NCBI RefSeq assembly: GCF_900236475.1
Contig: NZ_LT963352.1
Location: 744,001-808,000 of the forward strand
From: Streptomyces chartreusis NRRL 3882
Lineage (GTDB): Bacteria; Actinomycetota; Actinomycetes; Streptomycetales; Streptomycetaceae
Direction: 5' to 3'
Length of the DNA stretch: 64,000 nucleotides
Shown piece by piece: positions 18,101-30,205 of this stretch (its first letter is position 1; every line of letters begins with the position of its first letter). The position numbers were made by a program, and so were the translations under genes. The notes under the pieces are model-generated. The model had not been told where the DNA came from. It made no database searches and saw only the letters and a program-made list of their open reading frames with translations.

Positions 18101-18367
18101 CGGGCGCTCCTCCCCCGCCCGGTACACCGTCAGGATCTCGTTCGTGGATGTGTCCCGCACCGCGTTGAACCAGCGGCGGCAGCCCGCCGCGTGGCTCCAG
18201 CGCTCGGCGAAGGGGCCCCTCGGGTTGTCCCGGAAGAAGAGGTAGCGGGCCCACTCCTCGTCGGTGAGCGACGCCGGGTCCTCCGGGTACGGCACGTGGG
18301 CCTGGCCGCCGTAGTGGAACTCGGACTCGTCACGGGGCCCGCACCACGGGCAGGGGATCAGCAGCAT
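15128..18367 (-). CDS. soxDA: Fused sarcosine oxidase delta-alpha subunits
   Basis: One uninterrupted 1079-residue frame. Residues 1-95 are SoxD, with the zinc motif CPWCGPRDESEFHYGG and WFNAVRD. Residues 98-140 are a Gly/Ala/Pro/Glu-rich linker encoded by an intergenic-type repeat. SoxA follows from about 143: a ferredoxin-like N-terminus (FTFDGTAYQGYEGDTLASALLANG), an NAD site (DLLVVGAGPAGLAAAAAAA near 260) and a C-terminal GcvT-like folate domain. Standard soxD and soxA are separate genes. No ATG, GTG or TTG lies in frame between the parts, so SoxA seems not to have its own start. Fusion length is close to the sum of SoxD (about 95) and SoxA (about 940). Confidence 0.85.
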   Translation of the reverse strand: MLLIPCPWCGPRDESEFHYGGQAHVPYPEDPASLTDEEWARYLFFRDNPRGPFAERWSHAAGCRRWFNAVRDTSTNEILTVYRAGEERPAAIEARSLKSARPALEDEAVQAEGGPGGAAPSGVEGAEPLEDGTGSGGEGETTQPFRHPTRGRIHRDTPITFTFDGTAYQGYEGDTLASALLANGVIQTGTSIKLGRPRGIFSAGVEEPNAVVQIEAPFPEPMLPATTVELYDGLVATGLPGQGRLATEPDPSRYDAVHAHCDLLVVGAGPAGLAAAAAAARSGARVILADDQPEPGGSLLGTGEHLDWVSETTARLDAAPDVRVLRRTTVFGYYDDNHLLAVERRTNHLGAQAPENVSRERVWRIRARRVVLATGVHERSLAFADNDRPGVMLAASARTYVNKYGTLPGRHAVVFTTNDSAYPAALDLMAAGVTVEAVVDTRTEPGQWATRARRAGIEVLTGHAVTATEGAPRLTSVTVAPYGHTAGQREFAADLLLVSGGWNPVAHLFSQAGGKLRHDEELGTFVPDTCRQAVEVAGGASGVFDLARVLAQGAAAGARAIEAEGYTPEEARLPQVATLPQTPPMRAFTVPGREGAPRFVDLQRDVTVDDLGRATGAGMRSVEHTKRYTTAGTANDQGKTSGVLASGVVAELLGVDISALGTTTFRPPYTPVSFAALAGRHRGALHDPIRTTALHEWHVAHGALFENVGQWKRPWYYPQDGEDMETAVLRECAAAREGVAFMDASTLGKIDVQGPDAGVFLDLLYTNMMSTLKVGMIRYGVMCRPDGMVFDDGTVIRLAQDRFLVTTTTGNAAAVLDWMEEWLQTEWPELRVHCTSVTEQWATVALVGPRSREVLGSLAPRLAVSNDDFPFMAWRETTVAGVDARVCRISFSGELAYEINVSPWEALALWEALYEAGAPYGITPYGTETMHVLRAEKGYPIVGQDTDGTVTPQDLGMSWVVSKKKRDFIGKRSHARADTARPDRKHLVGLLPEDPGTFLPEGTHLVAGSALPAPPVPMLGHVTSSYRSAALGRTFALALVKGGRDRIGERLYAPVGDRLVPVTVASPVLYDPEGARRDG
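17951..18080. repeat. Streptomyces-type intergenic GC-rich repeat inside the soxDA frame
   Basis: On the minus strand it runs from near CAGCCCGTCCGGCGCTTGAG through GAGGCCGTTCAGGCCGAAGG to GACGGGTAGCGGCGGCGAGG. This resembles the repetitive element found between genes in Streptomyces genomes (from general familiarity, not a search). It holds small hairpins: GGGGC-tcc-GCCCC at 17983-17995 and CTGGGGGC-tgc-GCCCCCAG at 18006-18024. Here it is free of stops in the SoxD-SoxA frame and is read as protein. Confidence 0.7.
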
Positions 18368-18388
18368 GGGGTCGGCTCCCTGATGGTC

Positions 18389-19621
18389 CTAGTGGGCCAC
18401 CGCGGCCGCGCCGTGCTCGTCGACGAGCGCGCCGGTGGTGAAACGGTCGAGCGAGAAGGGGGCGTTCAGCGGATGCGGTGTGTCGTGGGCGATGGTGTGG
18501 GCGTAGACCCAGCCGACCCCCGGGGTGGCCTTGAAACCGCCGGTTCCCCAGCCGCAGTTGAGGTAGAGGTTGTCGACCGGGGAGAGGCCGATGATCGGTG
18601 AGGCGTCGGGGCTGACGTCGACGATGCCGCCCCAGGTGCGCAGGACGTGGGCGCGGGCGAAGACCGGGAAGAGCTCCAGGGCCGCCGACATCTGCTCTTC
18701 GATGATGTGGAAGGCGCCGCGCTGGGTGTAGGAGTTGTAGGAGTCGATGCCCGCGCCCATGACCAGTTCGCCCTTGTGCGCCTGGCTGACGTACACGTGG
18801 ACCGCGTTGGACATGACGACCGTCGGGTGCACCGGCTCCAGCAGCTCGGAGACCAGTGCCTGCAACGGGTGGCTCTGGACGGGGAGTTCGATGCCCGCCA
18901 TGGCCGCCAGGACCGAGGTGTGGCCCGCCGAGCACAGGGCGACCTTGCCCGCCGCGATCGGGCCGCGGGTGGTCCGGACTCCCACCACCCGGTTGCCGAC
19001 GACGTCGAGGCCGGTCACCTCGCAGTTCTGGATGATGTCGATACCGGCGGCGTCGGCGGAGCGGGCCAGGCCCCAGGCCACGTGGTCGTGCTTGGCGATG
19101 CCCGCACGCGGTTGGTAGGTAGCGCCCAGGACCGGATAGCGCACGTCCGGGGAGGTGTTGACGATCGGGCAGACGTCCTTGACGCCGTCCGCGTCGAGCC
19201 ACTCGGCGTCCACGCCGTTGAGCCGGTTCGCCTCGACTCGGCGCACGCTGTCGCGGACGTCCTGGAGGCTGTGGGCCAGGTTCAGCACGCCTCGCTGGGA
19301 GAAGAGGATCGGGTAGTCGAGCTCCTCCGCCAGGCCCTCCCACAGCTTGAGCGCGTGTTCGTAGATGCCGGCGCTCTCGTCCCAGAGGTAGTTGGAGCGG
19401 ATGATGGTGGTGTTGCGGGCCATGTTGCCGCCCGCGAGCCAGCCCTTCTCCAGCACGGCGACGTTGGTGATGCCGTGGTTCTTCGCCAGGTAGTGGGCGG
19501 TGGCCAGACCGTGGCCGCCGCCGCCCACGATGACGACGTCGTACGAGCGCTTCGGCTCGGGGTTGCGCCAGAGCCAGTCGGGGTGTTCGGGGAGCTCGGC
19601 GCCGGGGGTGCGGGGGCTCAT
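18389..19621 (-). CDS. soxB: Sarcosine oxidase beta subunit
   Basis: 410 residues. FAD-dependent catalytic subunit oxidising sarcosine. The dinucleotide motif [20 protein letters not shown] is near residue 28; [20 protein letters not shown] and the C-terminal [23 protein letters not shown] are characteristic. The ATG overlaps the glyA stop (ATGA). Its stop is 21 bases before the fused soxDA gene; in typical clusters the order is likewise soxB, soxD, soxA, soxG. Confidence 0.93.
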   Translation of the reverse strand: MSPRTPGAELPEHPDWLWRNPEPKRSYDVVIVGGGGHGLATAHYLAKNHGITNVAVLEKGWLAGGNMARNTTIIRSNYLWDESAGIYEHALKLWEGLAEELDYPILFSQRGVLNLAHSLQDVRDSVRRVEANRLNGVDAEWLDADGVKDVCPIVNTSPDVRYPVLGATYQPRAGIAKHDHVAWGLARSADAAGIDIIQNCEVTGLDVVGNRVVGVRTTRGPIAAGKVALCSAGHTSVLAAMAGIELPVQSHPLQALVSELLEPVHPTVVMSNAVHVYVSQAHKGELVMGAGIDSYNSYTQRGAFHIIEEQMSAALELFPVFARAHVLRTWGGIVDVSPDASPIIGLSPVDNLYLNCGWGTGGFKATPGVGWVYAHTIAHDTPHPLNAPFSLDRFTTGALVDEHGAAAVAH

Positions 19622-20901
19622 CGGGCGTCTCCGTCCTCGGACAGGTGCGGGTAGAGCGGGTGCTGGGCGGCCAGGGTCTCCGCGCGGGCGCGCAGGGCGG
19701 CCACGTCCGGCTCCGGCTGGAGTGCGAGGGCGATCACGTCCGCGACCTCGGCGAAGTCCTCCTCGGTGAAGCCGCGGGTGGCCAGGGCCGGGGTGCCGAT
19801 GCGCAGGCCCGAGGTGACCATGGGCGGGCGCGGGTCGAAGGGCACGGCGTTGCGGTTGACGGTGATGCCGATCTCGTGGAGGAGGTCCTCGGCCTGCCGG
19901 CCGTCCAGCTCCGAGGCGCGCAGGTCGACCAAGACGAGGTGGACGTCCGTGCCTCCGGTCAGGACCCTCACCCCGGCCGCCGCCGCGTCCGCCCGGGTGA
20001 GGCGTTCGGCGAGGATGCGGGAACCGGCGAGGGTACGGGCCTGTCGCTCGGCGAACTCCGGTGACGCGGCGACCTTGAACGACACCGCCTTCGCGGCGAT
20101 GACGTGCTCCAGGGGGCCGCCCTGCATCCCCGGGAAGACCGCCGAGTTGATCTTCTTGGCGAGGTCGGCCTCGTTGGTGAGGATGACGCCGCCGCGCGGC
20201 CCGCCGAGCGTCTTGTGTGTCGTCGTGGTCGTGACGTGGGCGTGCGGCACGGGGTTGGGGTGCAGTCCCGCCGCCACCAGGCCGGCGAAGTGCGCCATGT
20301 CGACCATCAGCAGGGCGCCCACCTCGTCGGCGATCCGGCGGAAGGCCGCGAAGTCGAGCTGCCTCGGGTATGCCGACCAGCCCGCGATGATCATCTTGGG
20401 GCGGTGTTCCTTGGCCAGGTGCTCGACCTCGTCCATGTCGACGAGGTTGTCGGCCTCGGACACGTGGTACGGCACGACGTTCAGCATCTTGCCGCTGTAG
20501 TTGATCCGCATGCCGTGCGTGAGGTGCCCGCCGTGCGCGAGGTCGAGGCCGAGGACGGTGTCGCCCGGCTGGAGCAGGGCGAAGAAGACGGCGGTGTTGG
20601 CCTGCGCGCCCGAGTGCGGCTGCACGTTGGCGAAGCCGGCGCCGAAGAGGGCCTTGACGCGCTCGATGGCCAGCCGTTCGGTGACGTCGACGTGTTCGCA
20701 GCCGCCGTAGTAGCGGCGGCCCGGGTAGCCCTCGGCGTACTTGTTGGTCGCGACCGAGCCCTGGGCCTCCAGCACGGCGGAGGGCGCGAAGTTCTCGGAG
20801 GCGATCATCTCCAGGGTGGACTGCTGGCGGTGCAGTTCGGCGCGAAGCGCGGCGTGGACCTCGGGGTCCAGTTCCGCCAGGGGGGTGTTCAGCGCGTTCA
20901 T
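19618..20901 (-). CDS. glyA: Serine hydroxymethyltransferase
   Basis: 427 residues. PLP enzyme converting glycine plus 5,10-methylene-THF to serine, thereby using both products of sarcosine oxidation. PLP lysine in [15 protein letters not shown] near 230; the N-terminus shows [11 protein letters not shown] and the [13 protein letters not shown] loop. Start overlaps the folD stop and the stop overlaps the soxB start, so it is tightly coupled in the operon. Probably a cluster-dedicated copy besides a housekeeping glyA elsewhere (inference). Confidence 0.94.
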   Translation of the reverse strand: MNALNTPLAELDPEVHAALRAELHRQQSTLEMIASENFAPSAVLEAQGSVATNKYAEGYPGRRYYGGCEHVDVTERLAIERVKALFGAGFANVQPHSGAQANTAVFFALLQPGDTVLGLDLAHGGHLTHGMRINYSGKMLNVVPYHVSEADNLVDMDEVEHLAKEHRPKMIIAGWSAYPRQLDFAAFRRIADEVGALLMVDMAHFAGLVAAGLHPNPVPHAHVTTTTTHKTLGGPRGGVILTNEADLAKKINSAVFPGMQGGPLEHVIAAKAVSFKVAASPEFAERQARTLAGSRILAERLTRADAAAAGVRVLTGGTDVHLVLVDLRASELDGRQAEDLLHEIGITVNRNAVPFDPRPPMVTSGLRIGTPALATRGFTEEDFAEVADVIALALQPEPDVAALRARAETLAAQHPLYPHLSEDGDAR

Positions 20902-21758
20902 ACGGCGTTCGCGTTCCTCTCGGCGGCCTCGACGACATTGGCGAGCAGCATGGCCCGGGTCATGGGGCCCACGCCCCCGGGCATCGGCGCCAGCCATCCG
21001 GCGACCTGGGCGGCGTCCGGGTGGATGTCACCCACCAGCCCCTGGTCGGTGCGGGTGATGCCGACGTCGAGGACGGCCGCGCCGGGGCGCAGCATGTCCT
21101 TGGTGATCAGTCCGGGCGAGCCGGCTGCCGCGACGACGATGTCCGCCTCGCGCACGTGCCAGGCCAGGCCCTTGGTTCCGGTGTGGCACAGGGTCACGGT
21201 GGCGTTCTCGGACCTGCGGGTGAGCAGCAGTCCGATGGGCCGTCCGACGGTGATGCCCCGGCCGATCACGCACACCCGCGCTCCCGCGAGCGGCACGTCG
21301 TGGCGGCGGAGCAGTTCGAGGATGCCGCGCGGGGTGCACGGCAGCGGGGCCTCGACGCCGAGGACGAGCCGGCCGAGGTTGACGGGGTGCAGTCCGTCGG
21401 CGTCCTTGGCCGGGTCCATGCGTTCCAGTACGGCGCCCGCGTCGAGGTGGCGCGGCAACGGGAGCTGGACGATGTAGCCGGTGCAGGCCGGGTCGGCGTT
21501 GAGTTCGTCGATCGTCTCCTCGACCTGGTGCTGCGAGGCGTCGGCGGGCAGCTCCCGGCGGATGGAGGCGATGCCCGCCTGGGCGCAGTCCCGGTGCTTG
21601 CCGCCGACGTAGGCGTGGCTGCCGGGGTCGTCACCGACCAGGACGGTACCGAGGCCCGGCGCCCGGCCCGTGGCCGCAGTCAACTTGGCGACCCGCTCGG
21701 CGAGTTCACGGCGGATGACGGCGGCAGTGGCCTTGCCGTCGAGGAGTTGTGCGGTCAC
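20898..21758 (-). CDS. folD: Bifunctional methylene-THF dehydrogenase / methenyl-THF cyclohydrolase
   Basis: 286 residues. Oxidises 5,10-methylene-THF to 10-formyl-THF. Signature residues are present: [14 protein letters not shown] with the catalytic lysine near 56, [13 protein letters not shown] near 96, [11 protein letters not shown] near 166 and [10 protein letters not shown] near 258. The GTG start lies 28 bases after the dimethylglycine oxidase stop. Together with purU it drains one-carbon units from demethylation to formate. Confidence 0.93.
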   Translation of the reverse strand: MTAQLLDGKATAAVIRRELAERVAKLTAATGRAPGLGTVLVGDDPGSHAYVGGKHRDCAQAGIASIRRELPADASQHQVEETIDELNADPACTGYIVQLPLPRHLDAGAVLERMDPAKDADGLHPVNLGRLVLGVEAPLPCTPRGILELLRRHDVPLAGARVCVIGRGITVGRPIGLLLTRRSENATVTLCHTGTKGLAWHVREADIVVAAAGSPGLITKDMLRPGAAVLDVGITRTDQGLVGDIHPDAAQVAGWLAPMPGGVGPMTRAMLLANVVEAAERNANAV

Positions 21759-21786
21759 CTGGAGTGTTCCTTCCAACGACGAGGAC

Positions 21787-24291
<2,505 letters not shown>

Positions 24292-24384
24292 TCAATGTGC
24301 CCGCCGTGGACAGGCGTGTCAAGGGGTCCGCGACGCCGGAAAAGCCCCCGGACGCGGCAGGGAGGAATCACCAGAAAACGGCGA

Positions 24385-24418
24385 GGCCCGGCAGGCTGAC
24401 GACACAGCCTGCCGGGCC
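24385..24418 (-). terminator. Rho-independent-like terminator of the betaine uptake operon
   Basis: Perfect 14-base arms (GGCCCGGCAGGCTG at 24385-24398 and its complement at 24405-24418) with a 6-base loop, 34 bases after the proX-type gene. On the minus strand it is followed shortly by TTTT (24375-24378). Confidence 0.85.
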
Positions 24419-24452
24419 CTTCCGGCGGGGTTCACCAGGGCGGTCGCGCGCC

Positions 24453-25415
24453 CTACTTGATCCAGGCGTCGACCTTGGCGCGGTTGGCCTCGACCCACTT
24501 CTTCGCCGCGGCCTCGGGCGCCATCTTGTCCACCGCGATGTACTTGGCCACGGTGTTCTGGTCGTCGTTCGTCCAGGTGAAGTTCTTCACCAGGTCGTAG
24601 GCCGGGCTGCCCGACTTGGCGAACTTGGCGCTGACTATCTTGTCGAGGTCGTACACCGGGTAGTCGCAGGCGACCTTCTCGGCGTCGGTGTCACAGCCCG
24701 TCTTGTACTCGGGCAGGCTGACCTTCTTCAACGGCACCTCGGACAGGAACCACTGCGGCTCGTAGAAGTAGCCGATCACCCATTCCTTGTTCTTCTCGGC
24801 GTTGCGGTAGGCCTGGATGAGCGCGGTCTCGCTGCCCGCGTACACCACCTTGAAGTCCAGCTTGAGGTTCTTCACCAGCGCCTCGTCGTTGGTGACGTAC
24901 GAGGGGTCGCCGTCGAGGAGCTGCCCCTTGCCGTCCGACTCCGAGGTCTTGAACTTCGACGCGTACTTGTTCAGGTTCTTCCAGTCGGTGATGTCCGGGT
25001 GCGCCTTCGCCAGCCACGGCGGCACGTACCAGCCGATGATGCCCTTGTTGCCGGTCGGGCCCGCTTCGACGGCGGTCTTCTGCTGGGTGATGTACTTCTT
25101 CTTCAGATCGTCGTGACCCCAGTTCTCGACGACGGCGTCGACCTCGCCCGTCCCGAAGCCCTGCCAGGCGATCTCCTCCTTCAGGTTCTTCTGCTCGACC
25201 TTGCAGCCGAGGTCGTGCTCGGCGACGTAGGCGAGGACCGCCGCGTTCGCCTCGTAGCCCACCCAGGGGTTGATCGCGAGGTTGAAGGTGCCGCACTTGC
25301 CCGAGCTGCCCGAGTCGCCCGCGCTGTCGTCGCCGACCTTCGCGCCTGAGCAGGCCGTGAGGGTGAGGCCGAGGACGGCCAGGCCGGCCGCGCCGGTTCT
25401 CCAGTGTCGTGCCAT
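24453..25415 (-). CDS. proX: Glycine betaine/choline ABC transporter substrate-binding lipoprotein
   Basis: 320 residues. Lipoprotein signal with lipobox LTAC (cysteine near 22), then an OpuAC-type binding domain. It contains INPWVGYEANAAVLAYVAE near 48, ENWGHDD near 97 and PPWLAKAHPDI near 132, with tryptophans of the kind that cage quaternary ammonium groups. It would deliver betaine or choline to the permease encoded just upstream. Last gene of betB-proV-proW-proX. Substrate preference (choline or betaine) cannot be read from sequence. Confidence 0.9.
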   Translation of the reverse strand: MARHWRTGAAGLAVLGLTLTACSGAKVGDDSAGDSGSSGKCGTFNLAINPWVGYEANAAVLAYVAEHDLGCKVEQKNLKEEIAWQGFGTGEVDAVVENWGHDDLKKKYITQQKTAVEAGPTGNKGIIGWYVPPWLAKAHPDITDWKNLNKYASKFKTSESDGKGQLLDGDPSYVTNDEALVKNLKLDFKVVYAGSETALIQAYRNAEKNKEWVIGYFYEPQWFLSEVPLKKVSLPEYKTGCDTDAEKVACDYPVYDLDKIVSAKFAKSGSPAYDLVKNFTWTNDDQNTVAKYIAVDKMAPEAAAKKWVEANRAKVDAWIK

Positions 25416-25428
25416 GGTGTGGTGCTCC

Positions 25429-27429
25429 TTATGCGCCGGCGCGGCGAGCCGCTGCCTGAGTGATCCGGTCGAACATGACTCCGAGCAGGACGATGGCGAG
25501 CCCGGCCGCGAGTCCCTTGCCGTACAGCTGGCCCTGTGAGAACCCGGCCACGACGTCGTAGCCGAGGGCGCCCGCCCCCACCAGGCCGCCCACGACGACC
25601 ATCGACAGCACGTAGATCAGGCCCTGGTTGGTCGCGAGGGTCAGGGCGCCCCGGGACATCGGCAGTTGGACCTTGGTGATGATCTGCCAGGTGTTGCACC
25701 CGGTGGACGTCGCCGCCTCGACGGTGGTCTCGGGCACGGCCCGCACCCCGTCCGCGATGATCTTGATGGCGACCGGCGCCGCGTAGACGACCGCGGCGAC
25801 GATGGCCGTGAACCGTGTCGCGCCGAACAGCGCGAGGAACGGCACGAGATAGACGAACGGCGGCATGACCTGGGCCGCGTCCAGAGAGGGCCGCAGCAGC
25901 CGGTCCACGAGCGCGCTGCGCCCCATCCACACCCCGAGGACGACGCCGAGCAGCATCACCAGCACCGTCGCCACCGCGGTGGACGCCAGCGTCGTCATGC
26001 CGTCCGACCAGACACCGGTACCGACCAGCAGGCCCACGCACACGGCGGTGGTGGCCCCGGCACGCCATCCGCCGAGCACCGTGCCGACCGCGACGAGGGC
26101 GGCGCCGACGAGCCACCACGGGGAGTCGGTCAGCAGGGTCTGGAACGGATTGAGCAGGCCGTTGGTGAGGGCGTCGCGGAAGGCGTTGGTCAGGCCCGAG
26201 AGGTTGTCCTGCGCCCAGGTGGTCACATCGGCCGCCGTCCTGGCGATGGTGCTGCCGGTGCCGCCCTCGCCGGGGAACTCGGCCGCCCACACGTACGTGT
26301 GCGACAGATACGCCAGCACAACCGCCACCACCGCACCGGCCGCGAGCAACGGCCGCCGCCACTTGTGGAAGGGGCTGTCCGAGCCCCGGGCCGTCTCCGC
26401 CCGTCCGGCCGCCGCGGTGGTGACCCGGTCCAGCACGATGGCCATGACGACGATGGCCAGACCGGCGTTGAAGGCCGTGCCGACGTCCAGCGACTGGAGG
26501 GCCTGGACGACGGTCTTGCCGAGGCCGGGCGCGTCGATCAGGGCCGCGATGGTCACCATGGCCAGGGCGGCCATGATGGTCTGGTTGACGCCCATCACCA
26601 CGGTCCGCTTGGACATCGGCAGCAGGACTTTGAGCAGGGCCTGTCGCCGCGTCGCGCCCATCGAGTCCGCCGCCTCGACCGTGGTCCGGGGTACGGAGCG
26701 GATGGCGTGCGCGGTGATGCGGATCGCCGGTGGCGCCGCGTAGATGGCGGTGGCGATGGTGGCCGAGGCGGGACCGATCAGGAAGAACAGGGTCAGCGGT
26801 GCCAGATAGACGAAGGTCGGCATCGTCTGCATGAAGTCCAGCAACGGCGTCACGATCCGGTGGAACCGGTCCGACAACCCGGCCCACACGCCCAGGGGAA
26901 TCGCGAACAGCAGTGCCACGAACACCGCGGAGAGGGTCAGCGCCAGGGTGTCCATGCTCTCCTGCCAGAGCCCCTGCAGGCCGAGGAAGGTGAAGCCGGC
27001 CACGGCCAGCAGCGCCACCCGCCAGTTGCCCACGGCCCAGGAGACACAGCCGGCGACGCCGACGACACCGAGCCAGCCGATCTGCGGAACCGGGCGGTCC
27101 CCGGACGGCTGCGAGATCAGCTCCTGCACGAAGGTCACCAGGGAGTCGATGACCAGGCGGATCTCGTTGAAGAAGTAGAGGAAGAGGGGGTTGGAGTTGC
27201 GGTTGGCGCCGATCGAGTCGTTGACGTCGTTGAACCACCGGTGCAGATCGGTCAGGTCGGCCGCCGCGAGGGACAGGGTCTGCTTGCCGCGCAGCACGGC
27301 GAAGAGCACCAGCCAGACGAGCAGGATCGCGGCCACCACCCCGGCGCGGCCGACCCTGCGCACGCGCCGGGCGGGAGGGGGCGGCTCCACGATCCGGGTC
27401 TTCTCCGGCTTCTCCATCGCGACGGTCAT
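25429..27429 (-). CDS. proW: Betaine/choline ABC transporter permease with two fused permease domains
   Basis: 666 residues, about twice the size of ProW. Two permease units are evident, each with the ATPase-contact loop: TTVEAADSMGATRRQALLKV near 245 and TTVEAATSTGCNTWQIITKV near 575. Each unit has several hydrophobic helices; the centre carries a long extracytoplasmic-type stretch around 370-420. A fused pair would form the whole channel from one chain. The ATG overlaps the proV stop (TGATG). A second ATG 12 bases later is also possible. Confidence 0.87.
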   Translation of the reverse strand: MTVAMEKPEKTRIVEPPPPARRVRRVGRAGVVAAILLVWLVLFAVLRGKQTLSLAAADLTDLHRWFNDVNDSIGANRNSNPLFLYFFNEIRLVIDSLVTFVQELISQPSGDRPVPQIGWLGVVGVAGCVSWAVGNWRVALLAVAGFTFLGLQGLWQESMDTLALTLSAVFVALLFAIPLGVWAGLSDRFHRIVTPLLDFMQTMPTFVYLAPLTLFFLIGPASATIATAIYAAPPAIRITAHAIRSVPRTTVEAADSMGATRRQALLKVLLPMSKRTVVMGVNQTIMAALAMVTIAALIDAPGLGKTVVQALQSLDVGTAFNAGLAIVVMAIVLDRVTTAAAGRAETARGSDSPFHKWRRPLLAAGAVVAVVLAYLSHTYVWAAEFPGEGGTGSTIARTAADVTTWAQDNLSGLTNAFRDALTNGLLNPFQTLLTDSPWWLVGAALVAVGTVLGGWRAGATTAVCVGLLVGTGVWSDGMTTLASTAVATVLVMLLGVVLGVWMGRSALVDRLLRPSLDAAQVMPPFVYLVPFLALFGATRFTAIVAAVVYAAPVAIKIIADGVRAVPETTVEAATSTGCNTWQIITKVQLPMSRGALTLATNQGLIYVLSMVVVGGLVGAGALGYDVVAGFSQGQLYGKGLAAGLAIVLLGVMFDRITQAAARRAGA

Positions 27430-28517
27430 CACGCGTCGCCTTCCCGCCCGGCGACCACCGCGAGGATCTCCTCGTCGCCGACGATGCCGAGCAGCTTGCC
27501 GTCCTCGACCACCTTGACCGGCTTCTCGGCGGCGAGCACCGCCCGGGTGGCCTCCTTGACCACGACGTCCGGGCCGAGCTCGGGACCGTCCAGGGGGTCG
27601 TCGGGCTCCGCCGGGCGCATGATCCACCGCAGGGTCAGTACGTCACCGCGGGGCACGTCCCTGACGAAGTCGCGTACGTAGTCGTCGGCGGGGGCGCCGA
27701 CCAGTTCGTCGCCGGTGCCGCACTGGACGGTCCTGCCGTCGCGCATGATGAGGATGCGGTCGCCCAGCTTGAGCGCCTCGGACAGGTCGTGGGTGATGAA
27801 CACCATCGTCTTGCCGACCTCGTGGTGCAGACGGATGACCTCGTTCTGCATGTCACGGCGGATCAGCGGGTCGAGCGCCGAGAACGGCTCGTCGAAGAGG
27901 AGCACGTCCGGGTCGCCGGCCAGTGCGCGGGCGAGACCGACGCGTTGCTGCATCCCGCCGGAGAGCTGGTCGGGGTACGAGTTCTCGTATCCGGAGAGGC
28001 CGACGAGCTCGACGACCTCAAGGGCCCGCCTCGTGCGCTCGGCCCGGCTCATGCCGCGGATCTCCAGCCCGAACGCCACGTTGTCGACGACCCGCCGGTG
28101 CGGCAGCAGCCCGAAGTGCTGGAAGACCATGGAGAACTTGCTCCGGCGCAGTTCGCGCAGACGGCCCGCGTCCGCGTCGCGGATGTTCTCGCCCTCGAAG
28201 AGGATCTCGCCGGCGGTGGGTTCGATGAGCCGGGTCAGACAGCGCGCCAGGGTGGACTTGCCGGAGCCGGACAGGCCCATGACGACGAACACCTCGCCGG
28301 CGGCGACCTCGAAGTTCACGTCGCGCACGGCGGCGGTGCATCCGGTACGGTCCATCAGTTCGCGACGGGTGAGCCCGCGCAGGTCCTCGGACACCGGCAC
28401 CTGGTCCGCCTTCGGCCCGAACACCTTCCACAGCTCGCGCACGGAGATGACCGGGGTGGGTCCCGAGTCCTTCGGCGTGCCGCGCCGCTGCGGCACCTCG
28501 GTCGTTGCTGGGGTCAT
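27429..28517 (-). CDS. proV: Glycine betaine/choline ABC transporter ATPase with CBS domain
   Basis: 362 residues. Walker [10 protein letters not shown] near 83, the Q-loop [10 protein letters not shown], signature LSGGMQQRV near 187 and Walker [13 protein letters not shown] near 210. The C-terminal 75 residues form a single CBS-like region ([23 protein letters not shown]), which in OpuA-type importers senses ionic strength. The insertion of [15 protein letters not shown] before Walker A is typical of this subfamily. Located 20 bases after betB. Confidence 0.92.
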   Translation of the reverse strand: MTPATTEVPQRRGTPKDSGPTPVISVRELWKVFGPKADQVPVSEDLRGLTRRELMDRTGCTAAVRDVNFEVAAGEVFVVMGLSGSGKSTLARCLTRLIEPTAGEILFEGENIRDADAGRLRELRRSKFSMVFQHFGLLPHRRVVDNVAFGLEIRGMSRAERTRRALEVVELVGLSGYENSYPDQLSGGMQQRVGLARALAGDPDVLLFDEPFSALDPLIRRDMQNEVIRLHHEVGKTMVFITHDLSEALKLGDRILIMRDGRTVQCGTGDELVGAPADDYVRDFVRDVPRGDVLTLRWIMRPAEPDDPLDGPELGPDVVVKEATRAVLAAEKPVKVVEDGKLLGIVGDEEILAVVAGREGDA

Positions 28518-28537
28518 GTTCGACCTCTTTTCGGCGT

Positions 28538-30007
28538 TCAGCCGCGGAACCAGTGCTGCGGCCTGGGTTGGATGTTCTGCCAGATGTGTTTGGGCTCCCG
28601 GTACTCGTCAAGGCCGGTGGGACCCAGCTCCCGGCCCACGCCGGAGTGCCCGAAACCGCCCCATTCCGCCTGCGGCACATAGGGGTGGTAGTCGTTGATC
28701 CACACCGTGCCGTGGCGCAGCCGGCGCGCGACCCGCTGGGCCTTCCCGGCGTCCTGCGTCCACACGGCCCCGGCGAGCCCGTATTCGGTGTCGTTGGCGA
28801 TGCGTACGGCGTCGTCCTCGTCGGTGAAGCGCTCCACGGTGAGGACGGGTCCGAAGGACTCCTCGTGCACCACCCGCATGCCCTGACCGCACTCGTCGAG
28901 CACGGTGGGCGGGTAGAAGTGGCCGTCGGCCAGTGCCGGGTCGTCGGAGCGTTCGCCACCGCAGCGCAGGACGGCGCCCTCGGCGAGTCCGGCCGCGACG
29001 TACGCCTCGACCTTCGCCAGGTGCTGCGCGGAGATCAGCGGACCGGTCTCGGCCCTCGGATCGAAGGGGCCGCCGAGCCGGATCCGCCGGGCGCGGCGGA
29101 CCACCTCGTCGACGAACCGGTCGTGCAGCGAGTCCTCGACGATCAGCCGGGCGCCGGCCGAGCAGACCTGGCCCGAATGCAGGAAGACGGCCGTGAGCGC
29201 GAAGTCCACGGCCGTCTCGAAGTCGGCGTCGGCGAAGACGACATTGGGGTTCTTGCCGCCGAGTTCCAACGCGACCTTCTTCACCGTCGCGGCGGCGGTG
29301 GCCATGATGCGCCTGCCGGTGTCCAGGCCGCCGGTGAAGGAGACCATGTCGACGGCCGGGTCCTCGGCGAGCGGTGCGCCCACCTCGGGACCGGTCCCCA
29401 GGACGAGGTTGGCGGCACCGGCCGGGAGCCCGGCCTCCGCCAGCGCCTTCATCAGCAGGACGGACGTCGAGGGGGTGAGCTCGCTGGGCTTGAGGACGAT
29501 CGTGTTGCCCGCGAGGAGAGCGGGTGCGACCTTCCAACTCGCCTGGAGCAGCGGGTAGTTCCACGGGGTGATCAGTCCGCACACGCCGATCGGCCCGTAC
29601 TCGACGCGGCTGACCGCGTCGTCGCGGCCGGTGTCGATCACCCGGCCGGCGTCGGTGCCGCCGAGCCCTCCGTAGTAGCGGAAGCAGGAGACGACGTCGG
29701 CGATGTCGTACTCGCTCTCCACCAGCCGTTTGCCGGTGTCCAGCGATTCAGCTCGGGCGAACGCGCCGGCCTCGCGTTCGAGGACGTCGGCGGTGCGCAG
29801 GAGGAGGGCACCGCGCTCGCGCTCGGGGGTGTGCGGCCAGGGCCCTTCGTCGAAGGCCCGGCGGGCCGCGGCGATGGCCGCCTCGGCGTCGGGGCGCGTT
29901 CCTTCGGACACGGTCACGGAGAGCGTGCCGTCGGCGGGGCAGCGGATGTCCCGGTGGCCGCCGGCCACGGGATCCCGCCATTTTCCGTCCACGTACAGGT
30001 CTGCCAC
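28538..30007 (-). CDS. betB: Betaine aldehyde dehydrogenase
   Basis: 489 residues, NAD(P)-dependent aldehyde dehydrogenase. Catalytic cysteine in [10 protein letters not shown] near 282 and glutamate in [13 protein letters not shown] near 250; cofactor region [12 protein letters not shown] near 148. It oxidises betaine aldehyde to glycine betaine; the assignment uses the neighbours betA and the betaine importer. GTG at 30007 is chosen for its AAGGG site. First gene of the betB-proVWX operon, with a betaine-island operator before it. Confidence 0.88.
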   Translation of the reverse strand: MADLYVDGKWRDPVAGGHRDIRCPADGTLSVTVSEGTRPDAEAAIAAARRAFDEGPWPHTPERERGALLLRTADVLEREAGAFARAESLDTGKRLVESEYDIADVVSCFRYYGGLGGTDAGRVIDTGRDDAVSRVEYGPIGVCGLITPWNYPLLQASWKVAPALLAGNTIVLKPSELTPSTSVLLMKALAEAGLPAGAANLVLGTGPEVGAPLAEDPAVDMVSFTGGLDTGRRIMATAAATVKKVALELGGKNPNVVFADADFETAVDFALTAVFLHSGQVCSAGARLIVEDSLHDRFVDEVVRRARRIRLGGPFDPRAETGPLISAQHLAKVEAYVAAGLAEGAVLRCGGERSDDPALADGHFYPPTVLDECGQGMRVVHEESFGPVLTVERFTDEDDAVRIANDTEYGLAGAVWTQDAGKAQRVARRLRHGTVWINDYHPYVPQAEWGGFGHSGVGRELGPTGLDEYREPKHIWQNIQPRPQHWFRG

Positions 30008-30033
30008 GTCGAGTGCCCTTCGAGCGAATCGCG

Positions 30034-30050
30034 TTGCGCATCGTGCACCG
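30034..30050. promoter_or_regulatory. Betaine-island operator upstream of betB (9 of 10 positions)
   Basis: GTTGCGCATCGTGCACC, 26 bases before the betB start. A weaker copy, ATTGC-N7-GGAAC, lies at 30053-30069. Confidence 0.6.
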
Positions 30051-30151
30051 CATTGCTTGTGGTGGAACACTCTGGAGAAGGCCGCAACCCACGTCAAGGG
30101 GTTGACCGGTGACGGTTTCGCCAAGGAGGCACGCGCGAGGACGCGACGCCT

Positions 30152-30185
30152 GATCGGCCCGGAACGCCTTGCTTCCGGGCCGATC
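30152..30185 (-). terminator. Hairpin after choline dehydrogenase
   Basis: Perfect 13-base arms (GATCGGCCCGGAA at 30152-30164 and its complement at 30173-30185), loop of 8, 20 bases after the betA stop. No T-run follows. Confidence 0.75.
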
Positions 30186-30205
30186 GGCTGTCTGAAAACT
30201 GCTCG

